From Lachnospiraceae bacterium (lineage in GTDB: Bacteria; Bacillota; Clostridia; Lachnospirales; Lachnospiraceae): DNA of 32,906 nucleotides. This document shows positions 1 through 7,796 of the stretch, in pieces. The stretch is from positions 1-32,906 of the forward strand of contig SVFH01000026.1 in the NCBI GenBank assembly GCA_015056945.1, in the 5' to 3' direction. Positions within the stretch are counted from its first letter, which is position 1, and each line of letters starts with the position of its first letter. The notes below the pieces were generated by a model. The model did not search any database. It was given only the letters and a program-made list of their open reading frames with translations, and was not told the origin of the DNA. The position numbers were made by a program, and so were the translations under genes.

Positions 1-29
1 TATTTTTTTGCGCAAAAGGGAGGATTATT

Positions 30-593
30 ATGCCTAGAAATCAATTTCAGCGAATGATATTCGCACTTCTGACAGTTATTGTCACAGTACATTCCTATGT
101 GTTTTACAGCTTATATGTAGTGAATGGGGATTACTTTTTATCAATCGAAGGAGCTACCGGTGTGATTGATGGCATCAATCGAAATGGTGGTGTCATGATG
201 TTTGGAAGAATGTTTCCGATATGGGCGGTAGTGTTAGTAGAGTTCTGCCTTGCCTACACTCTGGAATGCGTGATGGGAAGTCCATGTTCATTTAAACTTG
301 CTTGTAAAGTGTTTGACCCTAAGACCACTCACCCGGTATTGTTTGAGACTGCAATTATATGTGCAACAGTAGGTCTTATGTGTCCGGCTATGAGTTTCTT
401 AGCAGCTATTATTTACTATCCATATTATGCAGGGTTTAATGTATTTACATTTTTAGCAAACTGGGTAGAGTTGGTATGTTATAATTTCCCGTTTGCTTTC
501 TTTACACAGTTGTTCTTTATACAGCCTTTGATTCGTACATTGTTTAAGGTTATTTTTGCAAAGGATATAAAAAATAGAAAAGAAGAGTGGTAA
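30..593 (+). CDS. DUF2798-like polytopic membrane protein
   Basis: A 187-residue protein that opens with MPRNQFQRMIF and a hydrophobic segment, the pattern I associate with the DUF2798 family. I see about four membrane-spanning stretches, near residues 8-28, 57-78, 105-128 and 140-168, with a short basic tail (KDIKNRKEEW). The single DUF2798 unit has two helices, so this length fits a doubled unit. A GGGAGGA ribosome site lies about 7 bases before the ATG. No biochemical role is known for the family. The gene stands alone: the next 400 bases hold no intact gene. The family call comes from memory of the N-terminal motif, so membrane topology is surer than the family name. Confidence 0.72.
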   Translation: MPRNQFQRMIFALLTVIVTVHSYVFYSLYVVNGDYFLSIEGATGVIDGINRNGGVMMFGRMFPIWAVVLVEFCLAYTLECVMGSPCSFKLACKVFDPKTTHPVLFETAIICATVGLMCPAMSFLAAIIYYPYYAGFNVFTFLANWVELVCYNFPFAFFTQLFFIQPLIRTLFKVIFAKDIKNRKEEW

Positions 594-993
594 ATCAAAT
601 CTTTGGATATAGATGAAACGTTTCGGTTGTACCTCTTTTGAGAAACTTTTTTTGAAACTAATTGTTTCTTCGTCCAAAATATGATAACATTTCTGTGATA
701 ACAGAATGATAACATTAGTTCAGCGACCCTATATATATTGGAGAATTGTAACTAATTGATATCAAATCGTGCGAAAACTCTTAAACAAATTTGTTTAGTG
801 CGAAGAAGTTTTTGGCGAGTGGGAATGATACCGAATGGCTTACAAGTGCCCGAAAACCCTTGGTAATAAAGGGCTTTCGGGCATTTCTGCAATTTAGAAA
901 AAAAGCCGCTGCAACACTTTTGCAACACGCAAGAATAAAAGCGTAAAAATGAATAGTTGCAAGTGGTTATATGGTAAGAAAGGAGGGTAATCA
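594..993. other. Gene-free stretch with small palindromes and a hairpin
   Basis: About 400 bases without an intact gene. It holds two short inverted repeats on GAAAC/GTTTC (615-624 is a perfect 10-base palindrome; 654-668 has arms GAAAC and GTTTC around five bases), a strong hairpin at 847-886, and a short repeat of gcaacac spacing near 910-935. Lack of coding and the broken genes that follow suggest the edge of a decayed insertion. I do not recognise any RNA gene here. Confidence 0.5.
847..886 (+). terminator. Intrinsic-terminator-like hairpin
   Basis: TGCCCGAAA at 847-855 pairs with TTTCGGGCA at 875-883. After one A/C mismatch, CCCTT (857-861) pairs with AAGGG (869-873) around a seven-base loop, and TTT follows. 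The T tract is short, so this could be a terminator or simply a structured end of an old mobile element. Confidence 0.5.
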
Positions 994-1145
994 GTGGGCG
1001 TAAAGAAAACTCATCAACAATTTCTTGATGAAATATCAGACAAGGGAATCCAAGTCGAGGTTCTGGAAGAGTATATAAACTCTCAAACTCCACTTTCTTG
1101 CAAATGTGGCTAAAGTTCCCAAATTTATTGGTTGGTTGCCCGTGA
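994..1145 (+). pseudogene. Frameshifted zinc-ribbon/treble-clef protein remnant
   Basis: Behind a strong AGGAGG (981-986) a GTG start opens a 39-residue frame: KKTHQQF, then VEVLEEYINSQTPLSCKCG, then TAA at 1111-1113. The pattern kkThxxFl...YinsxTplxCkC is the N-terminal half of a zinc-ribbon module common in Firmicutes and their phages. The second half is still readable in another frame from about 1105 (WLKFPNLLVGCP, then TGA), matching the usual W...PNLL.GCP continuation. A frameshift near 1104 has therefore split the CxC and GCP halves of the zinc site. The second Cys pair appears lost. The remnant runs directly into an LRR fragment, so this is a recombination scar. Confidence 0.6.
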
Positions 1146-1390
1146 CGGAAATCAAAGAGTATTGCTTTTATAGGGATGAAACAATTCAAGAAGTGATGAT
1201 TCCAGACACAGTAAAAAAGATTGGGGAGAATGCTTTTCGTAGCACGGGGATAAAGAGCATAACCATTCCTGCAAGTGTACCATTCGGATATCAATTGCCC
1301 GAGGTGGTAATTCTTTTCCAAAGAATCGATAAAAAGGTGATTGAGATTGAGAGTGAAAAACTGAAGGCCGTGCTTGAGGGGAATGGTTAG
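1142..1390 (+). pseudogene. BspA-type leucine-rich repeat fragment joined to an unrelated tail
   Basis: The frame reads VTEIKEYCFYRDETIQEV, then MIPDTVKKIGENAF, then IKSITIPASV. These are about two copies of the LRR_5 (BspA-like) repeat with its IPDTVKKIGENAF hallmark. After about residue 46 the repeat stops, and the frame continues with QRIDKKVIEIESEKLK and AVLEGNG, encoded by DNA that recurs at 2262. A full BspA protein has a signal peptide and many repeats; neither is present. The frame overlaps the zinc-ribbon remnant and has no ribosome site of its own. I read it as debris from surface-protein DNA fused to the left end of the duplicated unit. Confidence 0.55.
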
Positions 1391-1560
1391 TAAGTTTTTT
1401 TTCGGTAGCTGTGCTTGATAAACTTGCTAAACGGAATCCGAAAGTGTATAGTATGAGTAAAGAGTGGGAGAAGATTTGTTGAATCATTCGTATAGGAATT
1501 GGCTGCAGTTATCTTTAATCCCACTCAGTTGCTTGAATAACTTAAACGGAGGGGAATGAG
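1391..1560 (+). other. Leader of lipoprotein copy 1 with decayed coding sequence
   Basis: The 170 bases before the lipoprotein still read as protein in one frame: AVLDKLAKRNPKVYSMSKEW at about 1407-1466, ending at TGA near 1480. The same stretch lies before copy 2. It looks like the tail of a lost gene carried along with the lipoprotein. I see no strong promoter. An AACGGAGGGGAATGAG ribosome site ends it. Confidence 0.4.
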
Positions 1561-2181
1561 ATGAAAAGATTATTGATGTTGTTTTTATGTATTGGCTTAA
1601 TTTTTTGCATGTCTGCTTGTAAAGAACCGGACGTGCCTGAAAAACCGGTAATCTATCTGTATCCTACGGAAGAAATGAATGTAAATGTTGAATTAGATTA
1701 CAACGGCACACTAACCACTACTTATCCGGAATACAATGATGGCTGGAATGTTTTAGCATCTCCGGACGGAACCTTGATTGACCCGGTTACGGAAAGAGAG
1801 TATTACTGTCTGTTTTGGGAGGGAACTTCCGATGTGGAATATGATTTCTCAAAAGGCTTTGTTGTAAAAAGAGAAGATACAAGAGCATTCTTGGAAGATA
1901 GTCTGGCGAAATTAGGTTTGACACAAAAGGAAGCAAATGAATTTATCATTTACTGGTTACCCAGATTGGAACAGAACGAATATAATCTGATAGCATTCCA
2001 GGATGAGATATACAAAGAGAATGCCGAATTAATCATAACGCCTGCGGCAGATACCACAATCAGAGTTTTTATGGCATGGAAAGGCTTGGAGGAGCCCATC
2101 GAGATAGAGCCCCAGGTTTTGGAAGCACCGGAGAGAGTCGGCTTTGTGGCTGTTGAATGGGGCGGAACTGAAATTAAATAA
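1561..2181 (+). CDS. Conserved lipoprotein of unknown function, copy 1
   Basis: A 206-residue lipoprotein. The N terminus MKRLLMLFLCIGLIF ends in MSAC, a signal-peptidase-II lipobox with Cys20 as the probable lipidated residue. The mature part carries KPVIYLYPTEEMNVNVELDY, YPEYNDGWNVLASPDGTLID, YYCLFWEG, DFSKGFVV, EANEFIIYWLPRL and the C-terminal VAVEWGGTE. I recognise this as a recurrent uncharacterised family of Clostridia and Bacilli surface proteins. It should sit on the outer face of the membrane. The ribosome site is ACGGAGGGG, 8 bases before ATG. A strong terminator follows, so it is a single-gene unit. Compared with copy 2 it lacks seven residues just after the lipobox region (DVPEKP here, DVSDEDPGMDEKP there). 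Function unknown. Confidence 0.85.
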   Translation: MKRLLMLFLCIGLIFCMSACKEPDVPEKPVIYLYPTEEMNVNVELDYNGTLTTTYPEYNDGWNVLASPDGTLIDPVTEREYYCLFWEGTSDVEYDFSKGFVVKREDTRAFLEDSLAKLGLTQKEANEFIIYWLPRLEQNEYNLIAFQDEIYKENAELIITPAADTTIRVFMAWKGLEEPIEIEPQVLEAPERVGFVAVEWGGTEIK

Positions 2182-2186
2182 GATAT

Positions 2187-2219
2187 AGAGCTCACTATCA
2201 GTGATAGTGGGCTCTGTTT
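2187..2219 (+). terminator. Terminator of lipoprotein copy 1
   Basis: AGAGCTCACTATC (2187-2199) pairs with GATAGTGGGCTCT (2203-2215) around AGT: a 13-pair stem with one G-T pair, followed by GTTT. The identical structure follows copy 2. Confidence 0.8.
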
Positions 2220-2509
2220 CATCCCTCACTCAACTCCCGCTTGTTTTTTCTCCAACCCGTCCTTTTCCAAAGAATCGATAAAAAGGTGATTGAGATTGAG
2301 AGTGAAAAACTGAAGGCCGTGCTTGAGGGGAATGGTTAGTAAGCTTTTTTCCGGTAGCTGTGCTTGATAAACTTGCTAAACGGAATCCGAAAGTGTATAG
2401 TATGAGTAAAGAGTGGGGGAAGACTTGTTGCATCATTCGTATGGGAATTGGCTGCAGTTATCTTTAATCCCACTCAGTTGCTTGAACAACTTAAACGGAG
2501 GGGAATGAG

Positions 2510-3151
2510 ATGAAAAGATTATTGATGTTATTTTTATGTATTGGCTTAATTTTTTGCATGTCTGCTTGTAAAGAACCGGACGTGTCTGATGAAGACCCGG
2601 GCATGGATGAAAAACCGGTAATCTATCTGTATCCTACGGAAGAAATGAATGTAAATGTTGAATTAGATTACAACGGCACTCTAACCACTACTTATCCGGA
2701 ATACAATGATGGCTGGAATGTTTTAGCATCTCCGGACGGAACCTTGATTGACCCGGTTACGGAAAGAGAGTATTACTGTCTGTTTTGGGAGGGAACTTCC
2801 GATGTGGAATATGATTTCTCAAAAGGCTTTGTTGTAAAAAGAGAAGATACAAGAGCATTCTTGGAAGATAGTCTGGCGAAATTAGGTTTGACACAAAAGG
2901 AAGCAAATGAATTTATCATTTACTGGTTACCCAGATTGGAACAGAACGAATATAATCTGATAGCATTCCAGGATGAGATATACAAAGAGAATGCCGAATT
3001 AATTATAACGCCTGCGGCAGATACCACAATCAGAGTTTTTATGGCATGGAAAGGCTTGGAGGAGCCCATCGAGATAGAGCCTCAGGTTTTGGAAGCACCG
3101 GAGAGAGTCGGCTTTGTGGCTGTTGAATGGGGCGGAACTGAAATTAAATAA
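2510..3151 (+). CDS. Conserved lipoprotein of unknown function, copy 2
   Basis: A 213-residue near-duplicate of the gene at 1561, with the same signal sequence and MSAC lipobox. The only notable protein difference is the linker after the lipid anchor, where SDEDPGMD adds seven mostly acidic residues before EKPVIYLYP. The added linker would hold the folded domain a little further from the membrane. The ribosome site (ACGGAGGGG), leader and terminator are also duplicated, so both copies should be expressed. Extra dosage, or the start of divergence at the membrane-proximal linker, are both possible. The family has no assigned function. Confidence 0.85.
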   Translation: MKRLLMLFLCIGLIFCMSACKEPDVSDEDPGMDEKPVIYLYPTEEMNVNVELDYNGTLTTTYPEYNDGWNVLASPDGTLIDPVTEREYYCLFWEGTSDVEYDFSKGFVVKREDTRAFLEDSLAKLGLTQKEANEFIIYWLPRLEQNEYNLIAFQDEIYKENAELIITPAADTTIRVFMAWKGLEEPIEIEPQVLEAPERVGFVAVEWGGTEIK

Positions 3152-3156
3152 GATAT

Positions 3157-3189
3157 AGAGCTCACTATCAGTGATAGTGGGCTCTGTTT
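3157..3189 (+). terminator. Terminator of lipoprotein copy 2
   Basis: The same 13-pair hairpin with AGT loop and GTTT tail as at 2187-2219. It insulates the kinase operon that follows. Confidence 0.8.
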
Positions 3190-3235
3190 AATTCATCCGT
3201 ATATAGTATAATCCTAAACAGAATGTGTTTCTCTC

Positions 3236-3271
3236 AATATTGTATGTTTTGATATTTTGTCATACAATATT
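3236..3271. promoter_or_regulatory. 11-bp inverted repeat upstream of the kinase promoter
   Basis: AATATTGTATG (3236-3246) and CATACAATATT (3261-3271) are perfect inverted arms 14 bases apart. The right arm ends 21 bases before the -35 box of the kinase-operon promoter. The position and symmetry suit a dimeric regulator site. LytTR proteins usually bind direct repeats, so the cognate factor may be another regulator. It could also form a stem-loop if transcribed from upstream. Confidence 0.45.
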
Positions 3272-3292
3272 ATGAGATTAACACTTATTTTT

Positions 3293-3321
3293 TTGACAGT
3301 TAAAACCTTAAAATGTATATT
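3293..3321 (+). promoter_or_regulatory. Sigma-A promoter of the kinase-nfeD-floA-regulator operon
   Basis: TTGACA (3293-3298), exactly 17 bases, TATATT (3316-3321): near-consensus for the housekeeping sigma factor. It lies about 120 bases before the kinase start, leaving a leader of roughly 115 bases. Confidence 0.7.
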
Positions 3322-3442
3322 TGAGAAATTAAGCATTTTCTTTTAAGTATCATCTGATATGCTGTATACATAAAGAAAATGCTTTATCAGTTATGAAAAC
3401 AGTTACCGGTAAAATTGTGATAACAAGGCATAGGGAAAAAAG

Positions 3443-4168
3443 ATGATTTATATTTTATTCTGCCTCCTGGTCGTAGTGGTATTGGGAGTTTGTATCATTA
3501 TAATTTTATGGCATCATATGCGATTAAAAAAAGAAATGGCGATGTTGGAAGAAAGCTTTATGGATTTGCGACAGTTGAACTTTGAACTGCGTTCGGTAAG
3601 GCATGATTATCTGAATCATTTGCAGGTGGTGTATGGTCTTCTGGAACTGGAAGAGTACGACGAATTAAAAAGCTATCTGAAGCCGGTTTACAAAGAAATG
3701 ATGAAAACAGGCAAAGCGTTAAAAACATCCAAACCTGCACTCAATGCACTTCTTATGGCAAAGATGAAAGAGGCAGAAACTCAGGGGATTGATGTATATG
3801 TGGAGGTTAAATCAGATTTGAAGCATTTGTCTCCTGAAGTATGGCAATTGTGTAAGGTGTTATCCAATCTGTTAGATAATGCAATGGCGGCTCTAAAGGA
3901 CGTCATGGGTGAGAAAAAAATAGAAGTGGACATTAACGAGACAAAAGAAGATTATGTTTTTCTGATTTCGGATAACGGTCCGGGAATACCGGAGCAATTG
4001 CAGGAAGCGATTTTCAAAAGAGGGTTTACAACTAAAAAGGAAAGCGGACATGGGATGGGACTTGCTATTGTCTCGGAGATTTTGAAGGAAAACAATGGCA
4101 GAATTCAAGTGAATTCTGTTGAGGGAAGAACCACATTTACGGTTATGTTTCGGAAAGGAGGTAGTTAG
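3443..4168 (+). CDS. GHKL-family sensor histidine kinase
   Basis: A 241-residue membrane kinase. One N-terminal membrane segment (about residues 2-24) is followed directly by a short coiled region and the phosphoacceptor box RHDYLNHLQVVYGLL, with His54 as the probable phosphorylated residue. The ATPase domain has the N box (NLLDNAMAA, 142-150), DNGPGI (177-182) and GHGMGL (202-207). The H-box type and the absence of a separate HisKA domain place it with the SpoOB-like/GHKL kinases that signal to LytTR regulators. There is no extracellular sensor domain, so the signal is probably sensed within the membrane or by a partner. The stop codon touches the ATG of nfeD. The matching regulator is three genes downstream at 5645. 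Confidence 0.88.
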   Translation: MIYILFCLLVVVVLGVCIIIILWHHMRLKKEMAMLEESFMDLRQLNFELRSVRHDYLNHLQVVYGLLELEEYDELKSYLKPVYKEMMKTGKALKTSKPALNALLMAKMKEAETQGIDVYVEVKSDLKHLSPEVWQLCKVLSNLLDNAMAALKDVMGEKKIEVDINETKEDYVFLISDNGPGIPEQLQEAIFKRGFTTKKESGHGMGLAIVSEILKENNGRIQVNSVEGRTTFTVMFRKGGS

Positions 4169-4648
4169 ATGAGTGTACTGGAGATAATTGGTATTATTCT
4201 CTTGATTGCCGGTTTTGTCTTAGTAGGCATTGAGATGGGAATACCCGGATTTGGAGTGCCCGGAATAAGCGGTATTATTTGTCTGGCAGCAGGTGTTTTG
4301 ATGACTGCTAAATCGCTTGAAACAGGAATCATAATGGTAGTCGTGATTATTGTATTGTTAACAATTATGATGGTAGTGATAATGACACTGTTAAGTTCTA
4401 AAAAAGCAAAAGCGCCCATTGTACTAAAGAATGATGTTAAAGGGGAACAGGAATTCTTGAATGCGTCGGATATGGAATATCTGATAGGAAAAACCGGTGT
4501 GGCGGCGACGGATTTGCGTCCCGGCGGAAAAGGGAGTTTTGACGGAATCTATTTCGATGTTCTTTCGGAAGGAATGTATGTGAAAAAAGGTCAGGGAATT
4601 AAAATTACCAGAATTAAAGATAATAAAATAATAGTGATGGAAGAATAG
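4169..4648 (+). CDS. NfeD-like membrane protein
   Basis: A 159-residue protein with three membrane segments (about 4-24, 32-48, 52-75), Gly-rich turns such as [12 protein letters not shown], and a C-terminal domain of about 55 residues ([20 protein letters not shown] through [13 protein letters not shown]). That is the OB-fold module of short NfeD proteins. NfeD proteins are the usual genomic partners of flotillin/SPFH proteins, and floA follows after a 22-base gap. It starts directly at the kinase stop codon, with GGAGGTAG as ribosome site inside the kinase end. Its presence between a kinase and its regulator is unusual. Confidence 0.85.
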   Translation: MSVLEIIGIILLIAGFVLVGIEMGIPGFGVPGISGIICLAAGVLMTAKSLETGIIMVVVIIVLLTIMMVVIMTLLSSKKAKAPIVLKNDVKGEQEFLNASDMEYLIGKTGVAATDLRPGGKGSFDGIYFDVLSEGMYVKKGQGIKITRIKDNKIIVMEE

Positions 4649-4670
4649 GAAGAATTGGAGGTTCAGAAAG

Positions 4671-5657
4671 ATGGAAAAAACAGTTATTTTACTTGTGGTA
4701 GTAATACTTGTTCTATTATTGGTGATTGGATTTTTAGCACTGGTACCGATGGGGTTGTGGATTTCAGCAATTGCTTCCGGTGTAAAAATCAGTATTTTTG
4801 ACTTGATTGGTATGCGTCTTCGCCGCGTAAGACCGAACCATATTATATTGCCGATGATTAAGTCTACCAAGGCTGGACTTAAGCTTACGGTAAATCAACT
4901 GGAAGCACATTATCTGGCAGGCGGAAATGTTGATTCTGTTGTGAATGCACTGATTGCCGCAGAGCGTGCCGGTATGAGTTTGAACTTTGAACAGGCCTCT
5001 GCAATCGATTTGGCAGGGCGTGATGTTTTTGAAGCGGTAACCATGAGTGTAACACCGAAGGTAATTGAAACAGCCATGATTTCAGCGGTAGCGAAAGACG
5101 GTATCGAATTATTGGTAAAAGCAAGAGTAACAGTACGCACGAATATTGAACGGTTGATTGGTGGTGCCGGAGAATCAACGATTCTTGCAAGAGTCGGTGA
5201 AGGTATCGTCACAACAGTAGGTTCCTCACAAAGCCATGGCTCGGTGCTTGAAAATCCGGATGATATTTCCAAAGTGGTTCTTGATAAGGGTTTGGATTCG
5301 GGTACAGCATTTGAGATTATGTCTATTGATATTGCAGATATTGACATCGGACGAAATGTCGGTGCGAACTTAAAGAGCCTTCAGGCAGAAGCTGATAATA
5401 AAATTGCGCAGGCACGTGCGGAAGAACGTAGAGCAATGGCAGTTGCGCTTGAACAGGAAATGAGAGCTGCAGTTGTGGAAGCGGAAGCAGAGATTCCCAA
5501 GGCAATGGCAGAGGCTCTCCGTAACGGCAATGTAGGTGTATTGGACTACTATAAGCTTCAGAATATTCAGGCTGATACAGAAATGAAAAAGGACATCGGC
5601 AATGGTGCAAATGCCTTTGCTGAAAGTAAGAAACAGGTGACTACATGCTCAAAGTAA
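4671..5657 (+). CDS. floA: Flotillin-like protein FloA
   Basis: A 328-residue protein, close to the ~330 residues usual for bacterial FloA (YqfA). It has an N-terminal hydrophobic hairpin segment (about 4-28), an SPFH core with [36 protein letters not shown] and [20 protein letters not shown], and then an Ala/Glu-rich coiled coil ([20 protein letters not shown]) typical of flotillins. FloA scaffolds functional membrane microdomains and influences membrane fluidity and the assembly of kinases and secretion machinery. It follows nfeD as expected. Its 3' end overlaps the response-regulator start by 13 bases, so translation of the two is probably coupled. GGAGG lies about 9 bases before the start. 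Confidence 0.92.
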   Translation: MEKTVILLVVVILVLLLVIGFLALVPMGLWISAIASGVKISIFDLIGMRLRRVRPNHIILPMIKSTKAGLKLTVNQLEAHYLAGGNVDSVVNALIAAERAGMSLNFEQASAIDLAGRDVFEAVTMSVTPKVIETAMISAVAKDGIELLVKARVTVRTNIERLIGGAGESTILARVGEGIVTTVGSSQSHGSVLENPDDISKVVLDKGLDSGTAFEIMSIDIADIDIGRNVGANLKSLQAEADNKIAQARAEERRAMAVALEQEMRAAVVEAEAEIPKAMAEALRNGNVGVLDYYKLQNIQADTEMKKDIGNGANAFAESKKQVTTCSK

Positions 5658-6412
5658 TGGTGGTTGAGGATGAGCAGGAAATTCGCAAAATCCTCAAAAA
5701 AATGATTGAGAAACATGAAGGTTTTGAGGTGGTTTCCGACTGCGGGGATTTTGCATCGGCGGTAACGGATTTTACCCAATATAAACCGGAAGTGGTTTTT
5801 ATGGATATTGATTTAAAGGGAGCCAGCGGGATGGATTGCGCTAAGGTAATGACGGAATTGGACCCGAAGGTAAAAATCATTTTTGCTACCGCTCATAGTG
5901 AATTTATGGCGAATGCATTTGAGATTTATGCGTTTGACTATCTGGTAAAACCTTTTAATTTGGAGCGGGTACAAAAAACTCTCTCCAGAATTATTGAATT
6001 GTCTCGCGAATACGGTTGCAATGCGGAAAAACAGCTTTTCGCGGAAGTGATTGAAGAGGAGATAATAAATGAACCGGATCATAATAAGGACAAATTATTG
6101 ATTAAGGGGAAAGAACAACTGATTTTTGTTGATAAAAAAGATATTATCATGGTGGAGCGGATTGACGGTATTACAATAATAACCACTACAGATGATGTTT
6201 ATCAAACGTCTGCATCCTTGGCCGGTATTGAAGAAAAACTGGATAAAAAAGTATTTATGAGATGCCATAAATCCTATATTATTAATCTTACCATGATTTC
6301 CAAAATTGAAGTGTATGGAAGATGGACATATACGGTAAGCTTAAAGAATACGGACAACACTGCTTTGATGACAGCGCAGAAGTATGAGGAAGTTAAGAAG
6401 CTCTATGAGTGA
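5645..6412 (+). CDS. LytTR-family response regulator
   Basis: A 255-residue protein. The receiver domain has acidic pocket residues in VVEDEQE (8-10), Asp54 in VFMDID as phosphoacceptor, and Lys102 in YLVKPF. After a linker, the C-terminal half (about 145-253) has LytTR features: [37 protein letters not shown] and a final [10 protein letters not shown]. This class binds DNA through a LytTR beta-sheet domain, usually at paired direct repeats. It is the natural partner of the GHKL kinase at 3443. It begins inside the last codons of floA, which ties regulator synthesis to flotillin translation. Confidence 0.9.
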   Translation: MLKVMVVEDEQEIRKILKKMIEKHEGFEVVSDCGDFASAVTDFTQYKPEVVFMDIDLKGASGMDCAKVMTELDPKVKIIFATAHSEFMANAFEIYAFDYLVKPFNLERVQKTLSRIIELSREYGCNAEKQLFAEVIEEEIINEPDHNKDKLLIKGKEQLIFVDKKDIIMVERIDGITIITTTDDVYQTSASLAGIEEKLDKKVFMRCHKSYIINLTMISKIEVYGRWTYTVSLKNTDNTALMTAQKYEEVKKLYE

Positions 6413-6755
6413 TTTTTTTCATCATAGGATATTCCTATGACAATATTTTATACCATTTTTTACGAAGTAGAATTGGCAGAAATGCTAAGTGTTGAGTTAT
6501 AACTGACAGTAGAATATGTATTTTGTGAATGTCGCAGAGTAACCTGCGGCATTTGCTCATGACGCATTTAATATAAAGGCGTTGAAGGCTGTTTTGGCTG
6601 AGCGTTCGCAGTGCGGGCCGAAACTGAAGAATTATGTCTGAAATAACATGGCCAATTTTGTCTAATTCGCACAAAGGAAATCGCATATTTCACAATGTGA
6701 GCTATACCTTTTTGTTTGTTTTATACAAATATTTTCCTTGAAATAAATATCGTTA
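6413..6755. other. Intergenic region with one hairpin and possible decayed coding
   Basis: About 340 bases between the regulator and the next promoter. A 10-pair hairpin at 6528-6553 (AATGTCGCAG against CTGCGGCATT, loop AGTAAC) is the clearest structure and could end the upstream operon, though no T tract follows. In one frame near 6571-6628 the DNA reads FNIKALKAVLAERSQCGPKL before a stop, which may be a relic of a lost gene. I see nothing else. Confidence 0.4.
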
Positions 6756-6784
6756 TAGACACTGCTTTCGATGCCGTATATGAT
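6756..6784 (+). promoter_or_regulatory. Probable promoter of the cysteine-repeat lipoprotein
   Basis: TAGACA (6756-6761), a 17-base spacer and TATGAT (6779-6784), about 55 bases before the ATG. One mismatch in each hexamer. Confidence 0.45.
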
Positions 6785-6840
6785 ATACCCAACAAGCAAA
6801 AACGTTTTTGGAAAAAGATAATATTCAAGGAGAAATATAT

Positions 6841-7545
6841 ATGAAAAAGAAAGTTTTATCCGTAATTATGACAATGTGTTTCGTGGCAGGTATTCTTGTA
6901 GGATGTAATCAGGCAGAGGAGACGGTAAATGATGTTAACACATCGGTAGAAACATCCGTGGAAGATGGTAATATAGAGGCATCCGCGGAGAGTAATGATG
7001 TAGTGACGGAAGTTGAAGGAAGCGAAGCGATTTCAGAAGGTGAGCAGGAAGTGAATGATGATGCAACACAAATCTGCAGTAGTTGTCAGCGTGAAGTAGT
7101 GTGCGGAACATATGAAGCGGATGGCGAAGTTTTTATACTCTGTGATAGTTGTTTTACTGAATTTGCTTATCAATATGATTACACATCAATTTGCGGACTT
7201 TGTGAGAACGAAAAGGTTTGCGGTCGTTTTGAAGTAGAGGGTTCGGTATATGTTGTATGTGATGACTGTTATAATGAATTTGCCCATGCAATGCAGATTC
7301 CCGAGCAGTGTGACTTGTGCATGGAATTAGTTCCTTGCTACGGTTATGAAGCGGATGGTATGGTTTGGAATATTTGTAATAACTGTTATGGCGAATTTGC
7401 ACATGCGCATAATATTTTAAGTTATTGTTCGCAGTGTGGTGAAGATAAAATCTGCAGCCACTATATGGTAGATGATTTGGCTTACTCTGTTTGTGATGAT
7501 TGCTATGCTGCATTTGCTGAAGCGAACGGCTTACCGCAGTATTAA
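6841..7545 (+). CDS. Lipoprotein with four five-cysteine zinc-ribbon-like repeats
   Basis: A 234-residue exported protein. MKKKVLSVIM begins a signal sequence ending in the lipobox LVGC (Cys22). An acidic, low-complexity linker (23-77) follows, then four consecutive 39-residue repeats (78-116, 117-155, 156-194, 195-233). Each repeat has exactly the spacing C-x2-C-x5-C-x12-C-x2-C and ends with a (E/A)FA-type helix (TEFAYQ, NEFAHA, GEFAHA, AAFAEA). Paired CxxC knuckles suggest one metal ion, probably zinc, per repeat; redox activity is an alternative. I do not recognise the family. The start at 6841 is favoured over an upstream ATG at 6808 because AAGGAG lies 8 bases before it and the signal peptide begins there. 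The gene stands alone between its own promoter and terminator. Confidence 0.75.
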   Translation: MKKKVLSVIMTMCFVAGILVGCNQAEETVNDVNTSVETSVEDGNIEASAESNDVVTEVEGSEAISEGEQEVNDDATQICSSCQREVVCGTYEADGEVFILCDSCFTEFAYQYDYTSICGLCENEKVCGRFEVEGSVYVVCDDCYNEFAHAMQIPEQCDLCMELVPCYGYEADGMVWNICNNCYGEFAHAHNILSYCSQCGEDKICSHYMVDDLAYSVCDDCYAAFAEANGLPQY

Positions 7546-7591
7546 TAATCAATTATCACGATTGCGTGAAATACATAATGTTAAATGAAGA

Positions 7592-7637
7592 AGCTCCGAG
7601 AAAGCATTTAGGTTTTCCCGGGGCTGAATTTATTTTT
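7592..7637 (+). terminator. Terminator after the cysteine-repeat lipoprotein
   Basis: AGCTCCG.GAAA (from 7592) pairs with TTTC.CGGGGCT (to 7625), with one internal mismatch, followed by GAATTTATTTTT. Confidence 0.65.
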
Positions 7638-7749
7638 CGGAATATAGTGCGCCGGCCAACAAGTCAGAAACTACATAATTTATAGGACGCTATGGAATAG
7701 GCGAAAGCAATGTGGTAAAATAGGAACAATGTTTTTTATGAGAAATTTT

Positions 7750-7775
7750 TGTAAGATTTTAGATCCTTGTGCGTC
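7750..7775 (+). promoter_or_regulatory. Possible ECF-type autoregulated promoter
   Basis: TGTAAG (7750-7755), 16 bases, CGTC (7772-7775) followed by TTA. This matches the general ECF pattern (TGTAAC or similar, 16-17 bases, CGTC/CGTA). It lies about 20 bases before the start of an ECF sigma gene, as expected for autoregulation. Confidence 0.4.
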
Positions 7776-7796
7776 TTATGTATGGAAGGAGGTGAG

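Larger units (their letters stand above)
1313..2219 (+). repeat. Tandem duplication, copy 1
   Basis: A 907-base block starting cttttccaaagaatcgat and ending gggctctgttt. It recurs almost unchanged at 2262-3189 and contains a decayed leader, one lipoprotein gene and its terminator. The two copies are 42 bases apart. Few substitutions are visible over the block, so the duplication is recent or has been kept alike by gene conversion. Confidence 0.92.
2262..3189 (+). repeat. Tandem duplication, copy 2
   Basis: A 928-base block matching 1313-2219. It is 21 bases longer because of an in-frame seven-codon difference in the lipoprotein. The left junction falls right after a short unique stretch (2220-2261). 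The right end stops at the last T of the terminator, after which the two flanks diverge. Confidence 0.92.

Noticed and set aside
615..624. Catabolite-response (cre) site
   Set aside because: The GAAACGTTTC palindrome is two bases shorter than the 14-base cre consensus spacing, so it was kept only as an unassigned inverted repeat.
752..1321. A 189-codon open frame on the - strand
   Set aside because: No ribosome site and no recognisable domain; the + strand of the same region carries readable gene remnants.
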